Counted from the stretch's first letter, positions 41,943 to 52,188 are shown. The stretch: DNA of 64,000 bases from an uncultured Rikenellaceae bacterium (GCA_949287525.1 CASEGL010000005.1:1-64000), one strand, 5' to 3'. Translations and numbers: made by a program. Notes: a model not told the origin generated them from the sequence alone.

Positions 41943-42761
41943 TCAATGACGATCCGGGAAATGCCACAGCGGCCCGTTGCCGGAGCCGATGTGCATGTCG
42001 CGTGCGGCCGCAATGGCGCGGTTCATGTAGTCCTTGCCTGCGGCCACCGCCTCGCGCAGCGGCAGTCCAAAGGCCAGTTGGGTGGCAATGGCCGAGGAGA
42101 GCGTACAGCCGGTGCCGTGCAGGTTGCCCGTCACGATCCGCTCGCTGTCGAACCGCACCGCCCCACCGTCGTAGAGTACGTCGGTCATCCGGTCGCCCGC
42201 CAGATGCCCTCCCTTCACCAGGCAGGCGCATCCGTAGCGGCGGGTCAGCTCTTCGGCCGCCCGATCCATCTCCTCGATAGTAGTCACCGGCCGTCCGAGC
42301 AGCCGCGCCGCCTCATGCAGGTTGGGCGTGATGAGCCGGCACAGCGGGAAGAGTTCGTCGCACAGCGCCGCCACGGCCTCCTCCTCGATCAACGCCTTGC
42401 CGCTGGTGGAGACCGCCACCGGATCGAGTACCACGCATCCCGATCCGTAGCCGCGCAGTGTATCGGCCACGGCTCGCACGATGGCAACGGTACCGGTCAT
42501 GCCAATCTTTATCGCATCGGGACGCAGGTCATCGAGTACCGCCTCGACCTGTGCCGCCACCAACCCGGCCGGCAGGTATTCGACGGCTGTCACGCCGCGC
42601 GTATTCTGCACCGTGACGGCTGTGACGGCTGCCGCCGCATAGCCGCCGAGCGCCGACACGGTTTTCGTGTCGGCCTGGATGCCGGCACCTCCCGAAGGGT
42701 CCGATCCGGCAATCGCCAGCACGACCGGAGGACGTCCGGCCGATTCGTTACAAGCGTTCAT
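41943..42761 (-). CDS. thiD: Hydroxymethylpyrimidine/phosphomethylpyrimidine kinase
   Basis: A 272-residue ribokinase-fold enzyme phosphorylating HMP and HMP-P for thiamin synthesis. Key motifs are AIAGSDPSGGAGIQAD (17-32), DPVAVSTSG, the KGGHLAG segment, and the anion-hole motif GTGCTLSSAIA with its catalytic region near the C-terminus. It precedes the ThiE/TenI-like gene by 11 bp. No TPP riboswitch is recognisable in the 86 bp upstream. Confidence 0.95.
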   Translation of the reverse strand: MNACNESAGRPPVVLAIAGSDPSGGAGIQADTKTVSALGGYAAAAVTAVTVQNTRGVTAVEYLPAGLVAAQVEAVLDDLRPDAIKIGMTGTVAIVRAVADTLRGYGSGCVVLDPVAVSTSGKALIEEEAVAALCDELFPLCRLITPNLHEAARLLGRPVTTIEEMDRAAEELTRRYGCACLVKGGHLAGDRMTDVLYDGGAVRFDSERIVTGNLHGTGCTLSSAIATQLAFGLPLREAVAAGKDYMNRAIAAARDMHIGSGNGPLWHFPDRH

Positions 42762-42847
42762 GTTCCGTGTTTGCTGTCAGAAAAGGATACGGGAAGAGCC
42801 GGCAGCCGTTTTTGCTCCGCCCCTTCCCGTTATCCGCAGGGTTGTGA

Positions 42848-44218
42848 CTACTTCCGCTGCAGTTCAGCGAAATATTTGTAGAACAGCATAATCGTCTCGA
42901 TGCCGCGGTAGAAGTTGTCCAGACCGTAGCTTTCGTTCGGCGAGTGGATCGCGTCACGGTCGAGGCCGAAGCCCATCAGAATCGACTTGATGCCCAGGAT
43001 CGACTCGAAACCGCTGATGATCGGGATGCTGCCGCCCGAGTAGAACGGCAGGGGTTTCTTGCCGAAGGTATCCTCCATCGCCTTCTCGGCCGCATGGTAG
43101 GCGGGCAGATCGGACGGAGCCACGTAGGGCTGGCCGCCGTGCAACGCCTGCACCTGCACCCGCACGCCCGCCGGAGCCAGGCTGCGGAAATACTCCTCGA
43201 ACAGCACAGCGATCTTGCGGAAGTCCTGGTTCGGCACCAAACGCATCGAGATCTTGGCCGATGCCCTGGAGGGGATGATCGTCTTGGTACCCTCCTCGAT
43301 GTAGCCGCCCCAGATGCCGTTTACGTCGAGCGACGGACGCACGCCGGTACGCTCGATGGTGGTGTAGCCCTGCTCGCCAGCCACGTCGGGGATGTCGATC
43401 AGCTGCTTGTAGCGCTCGATGTCGAACGGCGCCTTGTTGAAGGCCTCACGCTCGGCGGGCGTCAGCACGCGCACGTCGTCGTAGAAACCGGGGATGGTGA
43501 TGTGGCCGTTCTCATCGACCAGCTTGGCGATCATGCCGGCCAGCACGTTGGCGGGGTTGGCCACCGCACCGCCGAACAGGCCGGAGTGCAGATCCTTGTC
43601 GGGACCCGTCACCTCCACCTGCATGTAACACAAGCCGCGCAGGCCGCAGGTGATCGACGGCACGTCCCAGGCGATCAGGCTGGTATCCGACACCAGGATG
43701 ATGTCGGCCGCCACCAGTTCGCGATGCTCCTCGCACCACTTGTAGAGGCTCTTGGAGCCGATCTCCTCTTCGCCCTCAAGCATGAACTTCACGTTGCAGG
43801 GCAGCGTACCGGTTGCCACAAGCGTCTCGAACGCCTTGGCGTGCATGTAGAGCTGTCCCTTGTCGTCGTTGGCGCCGCGTCCCCAGATGCGGCCGTCCTT
43901 GACGACCGGCTCGAACGGAACGGTTTTCCACTCGTCGATCGGATCCTCCGGCATCACGTCGTAGTGGCCGTACACGAGTACGGTCGGCAGCGCCGGATCA
44001 ACGGTCTTGCGGGCGAAGACCACCGGATTGCCCTCCGTGGGCATCACTTCGGCCATGTCGGCACCCGACTTGAGCAGTGCCTCGCGCAGCCACTCGGCAG
44101 CACGCACCATGTCGCCCTTGTGACTGCTCTGCGCACTCACCGAAGGAATGCGGAGCAATTCGAAAAGTTCCTCCAGGAACCGGTCGCGGTTCTGTTCGAT
44201 ATACTGTTTTACTTCCAT
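42848..44218 (-). CDS. M20-family dipeptidase
   Basis: A 456-residue metallopeptidase of the M20 family (CNDP-like). Zinc ligands fall in VYGHYDVMP (His85, Asp87), GRGANDDKG (Asp118) and LEGEEEIGS (Glu150-152 region), with a later dimerisation domain starting near DLHSGLFGG and the last ligand region SGGSIPI. It would hydrolyse dipeptides in the cytoplasm. It lies 47 bp after the phosphohexomutase gene in a minus-strand run. Confidence 0.93.
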   Translation of the reverse strand: MEVKQYIEQNRDRFLEELFELLRIPSVSAQSSHKGDMVRAAEWLREALLKSGADMAEVMPTEGNPVVFARKTVDPALPTVLVYGHYDVMPEDPIDEWKTVPFEPVVKDGRIWGRGANDDKGQLYMHAKAFETLVATGTLPCNVKFMLEGEEEIGSKSLYKWCEEHRELVAADIILVSDTSLIAWDVPSITCGLRGLCYMQVEVTGPDKDLHSGLFGGAVANPANVLAGMIAKLVDENGHITIPGFYDDVRVLTPAEREAFNKAPFDIERYKQLIDIPDVAGEQGYTTIERTGVRPSLDVNGIWGGYIEEGTKTIIPSRASAKISMRLVPNQDFRKIAVLFEEYFRSLAPAGVRVQVQALHGGQPYVAPSDLPAYHAAEKAMEDTFGKKPLPFYSGGSIPIISGFESILGIKSILMGFGLDRDAIHSPNESYGLDNFYRGIETIMLFYKYFAELQRK

Positions 44219-44265
44219 AAATTTTTATTTGATGCTTGATGAGTGTTTTTCCGTCTTGTGCCGCC

Positions 44266-45654
44266 TTACGCCCGCAGGCTCTCGATCTCGGCCATGAAAT
44301 CGGCAGCCAGCTTTTCGGCCGACTTGCGGTAGCCGCTCTCGGCATAAATGCGGATAATCGGCTCGGTATTCGAACTGCGCATGTGTACCCAGCCGTCGGC
44401 AAAGTCGATCTTCACGCCGTCGATGTCGGTGATGCGCCCCTTGCCCGCGTAGCGGTCCTTCATGACGGCCAGGATGCTCTTCACGTCCATGTCGGGCGTC
44501 AGCGTGATCTTGGTCTTGGCGATGTAATATTCCGGATAGCTGCGGCGCAGTTCGGTCATGCGCTTGCCGCTCTTGGCCAGCAGGGTCATGAACAGCGCCG
44601 TACCCACCAGCGCGTCGCGGCCGTAGTGGAGTTCGGGATAGATGACGCCGCCGTTGCCCTCGCCGCCGATCACGGCGCCGGTCCGCTTCATTTCGGCCAC
44701 CACATTGACCTCGCCCACGGCAGCCGCCGAATAGGAGCCGCCGCGACGCTCGGTCACATCGCGCAGGGCGCGCGTCGAACTGAGGTTCGAGACCGTATTG
44801 CCCGGTGTCGCCGACAGCACGTAGTCGGCCACCGACACGAGCGTATATTCCTCGCCGAAAAGTTCGCCGTTCTCGCACACGAAAGCCAGCCGGTCCACGT
44901 CGGGATCGACCACCACGCCCAGATCGGCGCCGTGGCGTTTGACGGCCTCCATGATCTGCGTCAGGTTCTCGGCGATCGGTTCGGGATTGTGGGCGAAGTT
45001 GCCGTCGGGCGTGCTGTTCAGGCACACGATCTCAACGCCCATGCGCTCCAGCAGCTGCGGGATGACCAGTGCGCCGACCGAATTGACCGGATCGACCACC
45101 GCCTTGAAATGTCTGGCACGCACGGCCTCGACATCGACCAGCGGCAGCGCCAGCACCATGTCGATATGCTGTTCGCCGAACGAACCGCTCTCGACCACAT
45201 GGCCCAGCCAGTCCACATCGGGAAACTCCGCACCGTCCGCCTCGGCCAGCTCCAGCACGCGGCGGCCGTCGGCATCGCTCAGGAACTCGCCGCGGTCGTT
45301 GAGCAGCTTCAGCGCATTCCACTGGCGGGGGTTATGGCTGGCGGTAATGATGATGCCGCCGTCGGCACGCTTGGTCATCACGGCCAGTTCGACGCCCGGC
45401 GTGGTACACAGATCCACGTCAATCACGTCCACGCCGCAGCTCATGAGCGTACCCTTGACCAGCGAGGCCACCATGTCGCCCGAGATGCGGGCGTCGCGGC
45501 CCACCACGACACGGCGATGCTCCTTGTGGTTGCGCTCGGCCAGCCAGCGCGTATAGCCTACCGTAAATTTCACGATGTCGAAAGGCGTGAGGTTGTCGCC
45601 TGCCACGCCGCCGATGGTTCCCCGGATACCGGAGATGGATTTTATCAACGTCAT
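44266..45654 (-). CDS. glmM: Phosphoglucosamine mutase / phosphohexomutase
   Basis: A 462-residue alpha-D-phosphohexomutase. ITASHNP carries the phosphorylated Ser106, VVDPDVDRLAF is the metal-binding loop, GGEGNGGVIY contacts the sugar, and MRSSNTEP near the C-terminus binds phosphate. In Bacteroidetes this type usually makes glucosamine 1-phosphate for peptidoglycan and lipopolysaccharide, although phosphomannomutase activity cannot be excluded from sequence. The first residues (MTLIKSISGIRGTIGG) follow the typical start. It is divergent from the nucleoside phosphorylase. Confidence 0.9.
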   Translation of the reverse strand: MTLIKSISGIRGTIGGVAGDNLTPFDIVKFTVGYTRWLAERNHKEHRRVVVGRDARISGDMVASLVKGTLMSCGVDVIDVDLCTTPGVELAVMTKRADGGIIITASHNPRQWNALKLLNDRGEFLSDADGRRVLELAEADGAEFPDVDWLGHVVESGSFGEQHIDMVLALPLVDVEAVRARHFKAVVDPVNSVGALVIPQLLERMGVEIVCLNSTPDGNFAHNPEPIAENLTQIMEAVKRHGADLGVVVDPDVDRLAFVCENGELFGEEYTLVSVADYVLSATPGNTVSNLSSTRALRDVTERRGGSYSAAAVGEVNVVAEMKRTGAVIGGEGNGGVIYPELHYGRDALVGTALFMTLLAKSGKRMTELRRSYPEYYIAKTKITLTPDMDVKSILAVMKDRYAGKGRITDIDGVKIDFADGWVHMRSSNTEPIIRIYAESGYRKSAEKLAADFMAEIESLRA

Positions 45655-45731
45655 ACTGAAAATTCGATTCAGGGGGTTCTTATATCGGACGAAAATAGTT
45701 ATTTTTATCTCAATAAAAAAGAGAAAAATCC

Positions 45732-46607
45732 ATGAAGCGCACCATTCCGGCCTCGGAACTGATCCTCAACTCCGACGGTTCCATATTCCACCTCCACCTG
45801 CACCCCGAACAGATTGCCGACACGATCCTGCTGGTCGGCGACCCGGGGCGTGTCGAGACCATCGCCTCGCGTTTCGAGACGCGAGACGCCGAGGTCTCCA
45901 ACCGCGAATTCCGCACCGTCACGGGCACCTTTCGGGGCAAACGGCTGTCGGTCGTCTCGACCGGCATCGGCACGGACAACATCGACATCGTGCTGACCGA
46001 ACTCGACGCGCTGGCCAACATCGACTTCGCCACCCGCACCGTGCGCCCGCAGCTCCGGCAGCTCACCCTGCTGCGTCTCGGCACCTGCGGCGCCCTGCAG
46101 CCCGATCTCGAAATCGGCTCGCTGATCTTCTCGCGCACCTCGATCGGCATGGACGGCCTGCTGAACTTCTACGCCGGACGCGAAGGGGTCTGCAACCTCG
46201 CCATGGAACAGGCGCTGCTGGAACAGGTACGCCCCGACCGGCGGCTGGCCACCCCCTACTGCATCGATGCCGACGCCCGTTTGGCCGACCTCTTCCACAG
46301 GGGAACCGTTCCCGGCATCACCATCTCCGCCCCGGGCTTCTATGCTCCGCAGGGGCGCTACCTGCGCCTCGCCCCCGAAGACCCTACCCTGCTCGAAAGG
46401 CTGGCCGCCTTCACCTTCAACGGGCTGCACGTCACCAACTGCGAGATGGAGAGTTCGGCCGTAGCCGGTCTGGCCGCCCTGATGGGACACCGCGCCGGCA
46501 CAATCTGCACGGTGATCGCCCAACGGGTCGCCCACAACTCCGATACCGACTACATGGCACTGGTGGGCCACATGATCGACCGCGTACTCGAACGGCTGAC
46601 CGAATAG
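45732..46607 (+). CDS. Nucleoside phosphorylase (uridine phosphorylase-like)
   Basis: A 291-residue PNP/UDP-family enzyme that splits nucleosides with phosphate for salvage. LLVGDPGRVETIA (34-46) is the phosphate-binding start, STGIGTDNIDIV follows, then LRLGTCGAL, and NCEMESSAVAGLAALMGH is the ribose/base pocket. The EMES motif is typical. Longer than E. coli Udp (253), as in Bacteroidetes. The region before its ATG is AT-rich with TATTTTTA (45700-45707) as a possible -7. Confidence 0.9.
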   Translation: MKRTIPASELILNSDGSIFHLHLHPEQIADTILLVGDPGRVETIASRFETRDAEVSNREFRTVTGTFRGKRLSVVSTGIGTDNIDIVLTELDALANIDFATRTVRPQLRQLTLLRLGTCGALQPDLEIGSLIFSRTSIGMDGLLNFYAGREGVCNLAMEQALLEQVRPDRRLATPYCIDADARLADLFHRGTVPGITISAPGFYAPQGRYLRLAPEDPTLLERLAAFTFNGLHVTNCEMESSAVAGLAALMGHRAGTICTVIAQRVAHNSDTDYMALVGHMIDRVLERLTE

Positions 46608-46630
46608 CCCGTCCGCAAACCGCCATACGG

Positions 46631-46669
46631 AAACGGAGACCTGCCGACCAGGGCAAGCCTCCGTTTTTG
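46631..46669 (+). terminator. Likely terminator of the nucleoside phosphorylase gene
   Basis: An 8-bp stem (46631-46638 with 46659-46666) has a long 20-nt loop that may pair internally, followed by TTTTTG. It lies before the convergent MATE gene. Confidence 0.6.
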
Positions 46670-46689
46670 CTGTCTGCATTCCGCCGCGG

Positions 46690-48045
46690 CTATCCCTGTC
46701 GGGACACCACGAAGCGGCGGCGGTAGTACACGTAGCCCACCGCGTCGGCCAACGCCCAGCCGATCGGGATCGACCACCAGACGCCGTGTACACCGACGGC
46801 CGGAATAGCTGCCAGCACATAAGCCAGCACTACGCGCGTGCCGAGCGAGAAGATGGTCAGCACGAGCGACATGGCCGGCATCCGCACGGTGCGGAAAAAT
46901 CCGTACAGGAGGAAGAGCCACCCGATGCCGATGTAGAAGCTGCCCTCCACGCGCAGGTATTCGCGCCCGATGGCGATGATCTCCGCCTCGTCGGCCGACA
47001 CGAAGAGCCGCATCAGCGGTTCGGCCCACACGAAGACCGCCGCCGAGACGGCCAGACAAAAGAGCGACACGGCCAGCACCGCACGCCGCACCCCCTGCCG
47101 CACCCGATCGGTGCGCCCCGCCCCGTAGTTCTGGGCAATGAAGGTGGAAAAGGCGTTGCCGAAGTCCTGCGCCGGCATGTAGGCGAAGGAGTCGATCTTC
47201 ACCGCCACGGCAAAGGCAGCCATCACGGCGGTGCCGAAGCTGTTCACCAGCCCCTGCACCATGAGAATGCCGAAGTTCATCACGGACTGCTGCAGGCAGG
47301 TGAGCGACGAGTAGGAGAAGATTTCGCGGATCGCCCGCCGGTCGGGACACAGCTCGCCCCGCCGGGGACGGAAGGAACGGAACCTGCGCAGCGTGTGGAC
47401 ACACAGCCCCGCGCCGGCCACCGCCTGCGAGACGACGGTTGCCACCGCCGCGCCGCGTACTCCCCACCCCAGCACCGCAATGCAGAAAAGATCGAGGCCG
47501 ATGTTCAGCACGACCGACACGGTCAGATAGACGAGCGGTGTCACCGAATCGCCCACGGCCCGCAGCAGGCAGGCGTAGTAGTTGTAGAGTGCCGTGAACC
47601 CCATGCCGAGGAAGATGATCAGCAGGTAGTCGTACATCGGCCCGACTACCTCCGGCGGGGTCTGCATCAGGGCGATCACGGGACGGATCAGCACCAGCGC
47701 CAGCAGGTTGATCGCCACCGTCACGCCGCCGATCAGCCACAGGGCGGCCGTCTGGCTGCGCCGCAGGCCGTCGAAGTCGCGCGCGCCGAACTGCAGCGCA
47801 AAGACCGCGCCGCTGCCCATGCAGAGTCCGATGAAAAGGGAGGTGATGAACACCATCAGCGTGTAGGATGTCCCCACGGCCGCCAGCGCCGAAGCCCCCA
47901 GCAGCCGCCCCACGATGAAGGTATCTGCCAGGTTATAACATTGCTGCAGCAGGTTACCGAGCATCATCGGCGCGGCGAAGCGCAGCATCGTCGCCGTGAT
48001 GCCGCCCCGTGTCAGGTCTCCCGCATAGATCCGCGCCGCAGCCAT
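46690..48045 (-). CDS. MATE-family efflux transporter
   Basis: A 451-residue inner-membrane protein with twelve hydrophobic helices in two MatE halves (about 12-225 and 235-440). Family features are the MLGNLLQQCYNLADTFIVGRLLG start and the FSTFIAQNYGAGRTDRVRQG loop that opens the second half. Such proteins export drugs or metabolites against Na+ or H+. It follows the SBF transporter gene by 10 bp, so the two probably form one transcript. The substrate is unknown. Confidence 0.93.
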   Translation of the reverse strand: MAAARIYAGDLTRGGITATMLRFAAPMMLGNLLQQCYNLADTFIVGRLLGASALAAVGTSYTLMVFITSLFIGLCMGSGAVFALQFGARDFDGLRRSQTAALWLIGGVTVAINLLALVLIRPVIALMQTPPEVVGPMYDYLLIIFLGMGFTALYNYYACLLRAVGDSVTPLVYLTVSVVLNIGLDLFCIAVLGWGVRGAAVATVVSQAVAGAGLCVHTLRRFRSFRPRRGELCPDRRAIREIFSYSSLTCLQQSVMNFGILMVQGLVNSFGTAVMAAFAVAVKIDSFAYMPAQDFGNAFSTFIAQNYGAGRTDRVRQGVRRAVLAVSLFCLAVSAAVFVWAEPLMRLFVSADEAEIIAIGREYLRVEGSFYIGIGWLFLLYGFFRTVRMPAMSLVLTIFSLGTRVVLAYVLAAIPAVGVHGVWWSIPIGWALADAVGYVYYRRRFVVSRQG

Positions 48046-48055
48046 CGTCCCGCCG

Positions 48056-48955
48056 TCACTGCCGCTCGGTTCCTTTATACCGCCACAGCTGGATGCTGTT
48101 CACAATATTCTGCCAGACCACATAGGCCGCCGGAGCGACCGAGGCCAGCGGGTCGAGCCACGTCTGCGCCATCCAGATGGCCAGTACGGTGTTCTTCTGT
48201 CCGAGCGACTGTCCGCCCGCCACCGTGTCGCCGTAGCGCCGTCCGATCTTCCGCCCGACCGCAAACTGGATCAGGCAGATCGCCAGCGCAATGACGGCCA
48301 GCGCCACCTCCGTCCCGTAGTTTGCGCTGGGCTGGCGTACCAGAAACTCGACCGTACGCCCCATGACGATGGTCAGCGACACGGCCCACAGCCAGAACGA
48401 AACGGTCTGACGACGTTTCACTGCCTCGTGCCAGCGCGGCAGGAAGCGGTCGAGGACAACCGCACAGACGAACGGCAGGATCAGCAGCGGCACCACTCGC
48501 CACAGAATCAACATCAACGAGCGGAGAAACGAATACTCCGGATGGGCGCCGAAGAGGGCGAACATCACCGGCGCCGCCACGGCCACGCCCATGTTGCTCA
48601 GCAGGCAGAACGAGGCCATCGTCGCCACGTTGGCCCCCAGCATGCCGCCGATGGTCGTGGCGGCCATGGCCGTAGGGATGAACGAACACATGAAGGCACC
48701 CTGCGCCAGCACGCCGCTGACTGGCGCCAGCAGCAGATAGAGCAGGATGCCGCCTCCCAGCTGGAAGGCCAGCAGCACCCAGTGCAATGCCGTGAAACGC
48801 ACCTCGCGCGCCGCAATGCGGCAGTAGGTCACGAAAAGCATGGCAAAGATCAGGTAGGGGGTCAGAAAGGAGATCCGGCTGAAAAAGCCGTGGAAAACGG
48901 CGCCCAGCACCATTGCTATGGGCAGCGCCGTCGTACGTCGTTGATGGGAAGTCAT
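48056..48955 (-). CDS. Bile acid:sodium symporter-family (SBF) transporter
   Basis: A 299-residue membrane protein with nine to ten hydrophobic segments. The cluster FIPTAMAATTIGGMLGANVATMASFCLLSNMGVAV (about 92-126) corresponds to the crossover motif region of SBF-like transporters, and the second crossover falls near GQSLGQKNTVLAIWMAQ (about 248-264). Many bacterial members carry organic anions rather than bile acids. It is the promoter-proximal gene of a two-gene unit with the MATE transporter. Confidence 0.82.
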   Translation of the reverse strand: MTSHQRRTTALPIAMVLGAVFHGFFSRISFLTPYLIFAMLFVTYCRIAAREVRFTALHWVLLAFQLGGGILLYLLLAPVSGVLAQGAFMCSFIPTAMAATTIGGMLGANVATMASFCLLSNMGVAVAAPVMFALFGAHPEYSFLRSLMLILWRVVPLLILPFVCAVVLDRFLPRWHEAVKRRQTVSFWLWAVSLTIVMGRTVEFLVRQPSANYGTEVALAVIALAICLIQFAVGRKIGRRYGDTVAGGQSLGQKNTVLAIWMAQTWLDPLASVAPAAYVVWQNIVNSIQLWRYKGTERQ

Positions 48956-49000
48956 GGGGACGGACTGTTACGGGGGTTACGGCTCTTCACGCACCGGCAA

Positions 49001-49041
49001 AACAAAAGCGGACGGTTTCCGTCGAGAATCCCCTCCGCTTT
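49001..49041 (-). terminator. Likely terminator of der
   Basis: An 8-bp stem (49005-49012 with 49034-49041, AAAGCGGA/TCCGCTTT) encloses an imperfect inner stem and is followed on the minus strand by TGTTTTG. It lies 27 bp past the der stop and before the SBF promoter region. Confidence 0.55.
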
Positions 49042-49067
49042 CGGTTTGTCGCCGCACGTTGCGCACG

Positions 49068-50372
49068 TTATTTCTGCCGGAAATAGATCTGGATCGGCAC
49101 ACCGGAGAAATCCCAGTGTTCACGGATCTTGTTCTCCAGAAAACGGCGATAGGAATCTTTGATATATTGGGGCAGATTGACGAAAAAGGCGAACACCGGC
49201 GTGGGATTCGGCAGCTGGGTCACATACTTGATGCGGATGTACTTGCCCTTGATCGAAGGGGGCGGCGTCTCCTCGATGATCGGCAGCAGGAAATCGTTCA
49301 GCTCCGAGGTGGAGATGCGGCGCGCACGCGACTGGTAGACCCGGATGGCCGTCTGCAGCACTTCCAGGATGCGCTGCTTGTCGGGTACCGACGTGAAGAT
49401 GACCGGCACGTCGCTGAACGGGGCCAGCTTGCCCTGCAGGAACTCGCGCCACTCCTTCATCGTGTTGTTGTCCTTGTGGATCAGGTCCCACTTGTTCACT
49501 ACGATCACGCACCCCTTCTTGTTGCGCACGATCAGGTTGAAAATGTTCATGTCCTGCGCCTCGATGCCCTGCGAGGCGTCGAGCATCAGCACGCAGACGT
49601 CCGAACTCTCGATGGCACGGATGGAACGCATTACGGAATAGAACTCCAGATCCTCGGTCACCTTGCCCTTCTTGCGCAGACCGGCCGTGTCGATCAGGTA
49701 GAAGTCCATGTCGAACTTGTTGTAACGCGTGTGGACCGAGTCGCGCGTGGTGCCGGCCACCGGCGTCACGATGTTGCGCTCCTGCCCCAGCAGGGCGTTG
49801 GTCATCGAGGACTTGCCCACATTGGGTCGGCCGACGATCGTAATGCGCGGCAACCCCTCTTCGTAGAGGCTCCGCGAGTCGTCGGGCAGTGCGGCCACCA
49901 CGGCATCCATCAGGTCGCCCGTACCGCTGCCGCTCATCGAGCTGATGGCATAGGGATCGCCCAGGCCGAGCGCGTAGAACTCGTGCGTGCCGTAGAACTG
50001 CTCGTTGTTATCGACCTTGTTCACCACCAGCAGCACCTTCTTGGAAGTACGGCGCAGGATGTCGGCCATGAACATGTCCAGATCGGTGATGCCCGTGCTG
50101 ACCTCCGTCAGAAACAGGATCACGTCGGCTTCGTCGATCGCCAGCATCACCTGGCGACGGATCTCGTCCTCGAAGACGTCGTCGCTGTTGACGGTATAAC
50201 CGCCGGTATCGATCACCGAAAATTCACGGCCGTTCCAGTCCGTACGGCCGTAGTGTCGGTCGCGCGTGGTGCCGGCCGTCGCATCCACGATAGCCTGGCG
50301 CATGCCGACCAGACGGTTGAAGAGGGTGCTTTTGCCCACGTTGGGGCGACCGACGATTGCTACTATGCCCAT
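49068..50372 (-). CDS. der: Ribosome-associated GTPase Der (EngA)
   Basis: A 434-residue double-GTPase needed for 50S subunit maturation. The first G domain begins [19 protein letters not shown], with DTGGY and NKVD; the second has [25 protein letters not shown] and NKWD. A C-terminal KH-like domain closes the protein (about 350-434). The ATG at 50372 is the family's standard start; a longer open frame upstream is not conserved-looking. A TATCTTTA box on the minus strand (50396-50403) may be its -7. Confidence 0.97.
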   Translation of the reverse strand: MGIVAIVGRPNVGKSTLFNRLVGMRQAIVDATAGTTRDRHYGRTDWNGREFSVIDTGGYTVNSDDVFEDEIRRQVMLAIDEADVILFLTEVSTGITDLDMFMADILRRTSKKVLLVVNKVDNNEQFYGTHEFYALGLGDPYAISSMSGSGTGDLMDAVVAALPDDSRSLYEEGLPRITIVGRPNVGKSSMTNALLGQERNIVTPVAGTTRDSVHTRYNKFDMDFYLIDTAGLRKKGKVTEDLEFYSVMRSIRAIESSDVCVLMLDASQGIEAQDMNIFNLIVRNKKGCVIVVNKWDLIHKDNNTMKEWREFLQGKLAPFSDVPVIFTSVPDKQRILEVLQTAIRVYQSRARRISTSELNDFLLPIIEETPPPSIKGKYIRIKYVTQLPNPTPVFAFFVNLPQYIKDSYRRFLENKIREHWDFSGVPIQIYFRQK

Positions 50373-50519
50373 ATCATTGCGTATTTTACAGGCTGTAAAG
50401 ATAACGAGAAATCTCCAACTTCCCGCTTCCTGCCGCCGCTTTGCCTGCGCTTCGCGCCGCCGGACGGTCGGCGGCATGCCATTTTTCGGACAACCCGACC
50501 ATCTTCGGAATAAAAAAGC

Positions 50520-50527
50520 TATATTTG
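50520..50527 (+). promoter_or_regulatory. -7 box for the outer-membrane protein gene
   Basis: TATATTTG is an exact TAnnTTTG match 32 bp before the ATG. No -33 TTG is present. Confidence 0.55.
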
Positions 50528-50559
50528 TACGATAACGATAATCAAAAAACTCAAACCTT

Positions 50560-51198
50560 ATGAAAAAAATCGCAGTCCTCGTATGCGCGGCTCTTTTTTC
50601 CGTATCGGCACTGGCCGGTAACAACAATTCGCTGCCGCTCCTCTCGTTCGGACTCAAAGTCGGTTATACCGCCAACCAGCAGAAATTCGACATCAACACG
50701 CTGATCAACAGCCAGGCATTCAAGGAGAACGCCGCCGGCTTCAATGCGGGCATCGTAGCCCGGGTGGATATTCCCGTCGTGCCGATCTTCGTACAGGGCG
50801 AGCTGGTTTACGACTGGGGCAAATACAAAGGTATCCAGCTGGCCGAAGGTCTCAGCACCTCGGACGTGACGACCAACAACCTCAGCGTACCGGTGCTGGT
50901 GGGCGTGGGCATCGGCTCGTCGAACATCGTGAAGGTACGCGCCAACCTCGGCCCGGTCTTCAACATCCTCTCGACAGCCAAATTCTCGAACCTGAAAAAC
51001 GCCGACTCGTACGAAAGCGTCTTCCAGCGCCCGACGGTGACGTGGACGGCCGGTCTGGGTGTCGATCTGTTCAACATCATGATCGACGTGCGCTACAACG
51101 GCGTATTCAAGAAGAAAGAGATTTCCAAAGTCACTGACCTGGCGTCGGTAGACACCACTCCGACCAGCTGGACCATCAGCGTCGGCTACCTGTTCTAA
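50560..51198 (+). CDS. Small outer-membrane beta-barrel protein
   Basis: A 212-residue protein with a clear signal peptide (cleavage near SALAG, residue 19-20). Alternating amphipathic strands follow, with [13 protein letters not shown] as the first strand and ISVGYLF ending in the C-terminal aromatic typical of outer-membrane barrels. The pattern fits the PorT/OMP_b-brl type 8-strand barrels of Bacteroidetes. The role is unknown. The phoH gene begins only 9 bp after its stop, so they are likely co-transcribed. Confidence 0.82.
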   Translation: MKKIAVLVCAALFSVSALAGNNNSLPLLSFGLKVGYTANQQKFDINTLINSQAFKENAAGFNAGIVARVDIPVVPIFVQGELVYDWGKYKGIQLAEGLSTSDVTTNNLSVPVLVGVGIGSSNIVKVRANLGPVFNILSTAKFSNLKNADSYESVFQRPTVTWTAGLGVDLFNIMIDVRYNGVFKKKEISKVTDLASVDTTPTSWTISVGYLF

Positions 51199-51207
51199 GG
51201 AAAACCT

Positions 51208-52188
51208 ATGCCGGAAAAGATCATCACGCTTGAGGGGGTCGATCAGCTCAGTTTCTACGGAGCGGCCAATGCTAATCTGAAGAAAATGTGCGAGCTGTTC
51301 CCAAAGCTCAAGATCGTCGCCCGCGGATCGACCCTCAAGGCGATCGGCGAAGAGGCCGAACTGGAACGGTTCGAAGGCAAGATCGACGAACTGCTGACCT
51401 ATGCGGCCAAGTACGGCCACATCTCGCCGGAAGTCGTCGGACAGGTCTTCTCCGAAGGGCTGCGCCGAGCCGAGAAATCGCAGGAAAAGGACGCGATCGT
51501 CTATGGCAACGGCGGCCTGATTGTGCGTGCGCGCACCGAGAACCAGCAGCTGCTGGTCAGGCTCTACAACGACAACGACCTGCTCTTCGCCGTAGGGCCG
51601 GCCGGCAGCGGCAAGACCTACACGGCTATCGCACTGGCCGTGCGGGCGCTCAAGAACAAGGAGGTCAAGCGGATCATCCTGACCCGTCCGGCCGTCGAGG
51701 CGGGCGAGAAACTGGGCTTCCTGCCCGGCGACATGAAGGAGAAGCTCGACCCCTACCTGCAGCCGCTGTTCGACGCGCTGAACGACATGATCCCTGCGGC
51801 CAAACTCCAGAAATACATCAACGAAGGCACCGTACAGATCGCTCCGCTCGCCTACATGCGCGGCCGGACGCTCGACAACGCCTTCGTCATCCTCGACGAG
51901 GCGCAGAACACGACGCTCTCGCAGCTGAAAATGTTCCTGACCCGCATGGGGCGCAACGCCAAGTTCATCGTCACGGGCGACATCACCCAGATCGACCTGC
52001 CGCGCCGCGCCGATTCGGGACTGGTGCGCGCCATGGAATTGCTGCGCAATATAAAGGGAATTGCCATCGTTGAATTCGGGAAGCAGGACATCATCCGCCA
52101 CCGGCTCGTGCAGCACATCATCCGTGCGTTCGAGGAACAGCAGGAACAGCGGCAGGAGGCCGGTGACGAGGCGCCGCAGCACAACTGA
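51208..52188 (+). CDS. phoH: PhoH-family ATPase
   Basis: A 326-residue protein of the PhoH/PhoL type. The N-terminal KH-like part (about 1-95) precedes a P-loop ATPase with Walker A GPAGSGKTYTA (130-140), the conserved ILTRPAVEAGEKLGFLPGD stretch, and Walker B ILDEAQNTT. PhoL-type proteins are linked to RNA metabolism and ribosome maturation (often near ybeY). The C-terminus is Gln/Glu-rich. It is probably co-transcribed with the outer-membrane protein upstream. Confidence 0.94.
   Translation: MPEKIITLEGVDQLSFYGAANANLKKMCELFPKLKIVARGSTLKAIGEEAELERFEGKIDELLTYAAKYGHISPEVVGQVFSEGLRRAEKSQEKDAIVYGNGGLIVRARTENQQLLVRLYNDNDLLFAVGPAGSGKTYTAIALAVRALKNKEVKRIILTRPAVEAGEKLGFLPGDMKEKLDPYLQPLFDALNDMIPAAKLQKYINEGTVQIAPLAYMRGRTLDNAFVILDEAQNTTLSQLKMFLTRMGRNAKFIVTGDITQIDLPRRADSGLVRAMELLRNIKGIAIVEFGKQDIIRHRLVQHIIRAFEEQQEQRQEAGDEAPQHN

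Noticed and set aside
42762-42847. A possible TPP riboswitch upstream of thiD
   Set aside because: The gap is short and lacks the conserved CTGAGA and ACCTGA blocks on the minus strand.
46786-48294. A 502-codon open frame antisense to the MATE and SBF transporter genes
   Set aside because: It crosses two real genes, has low-complexity His/Gln/Arg composition and shows no family features.
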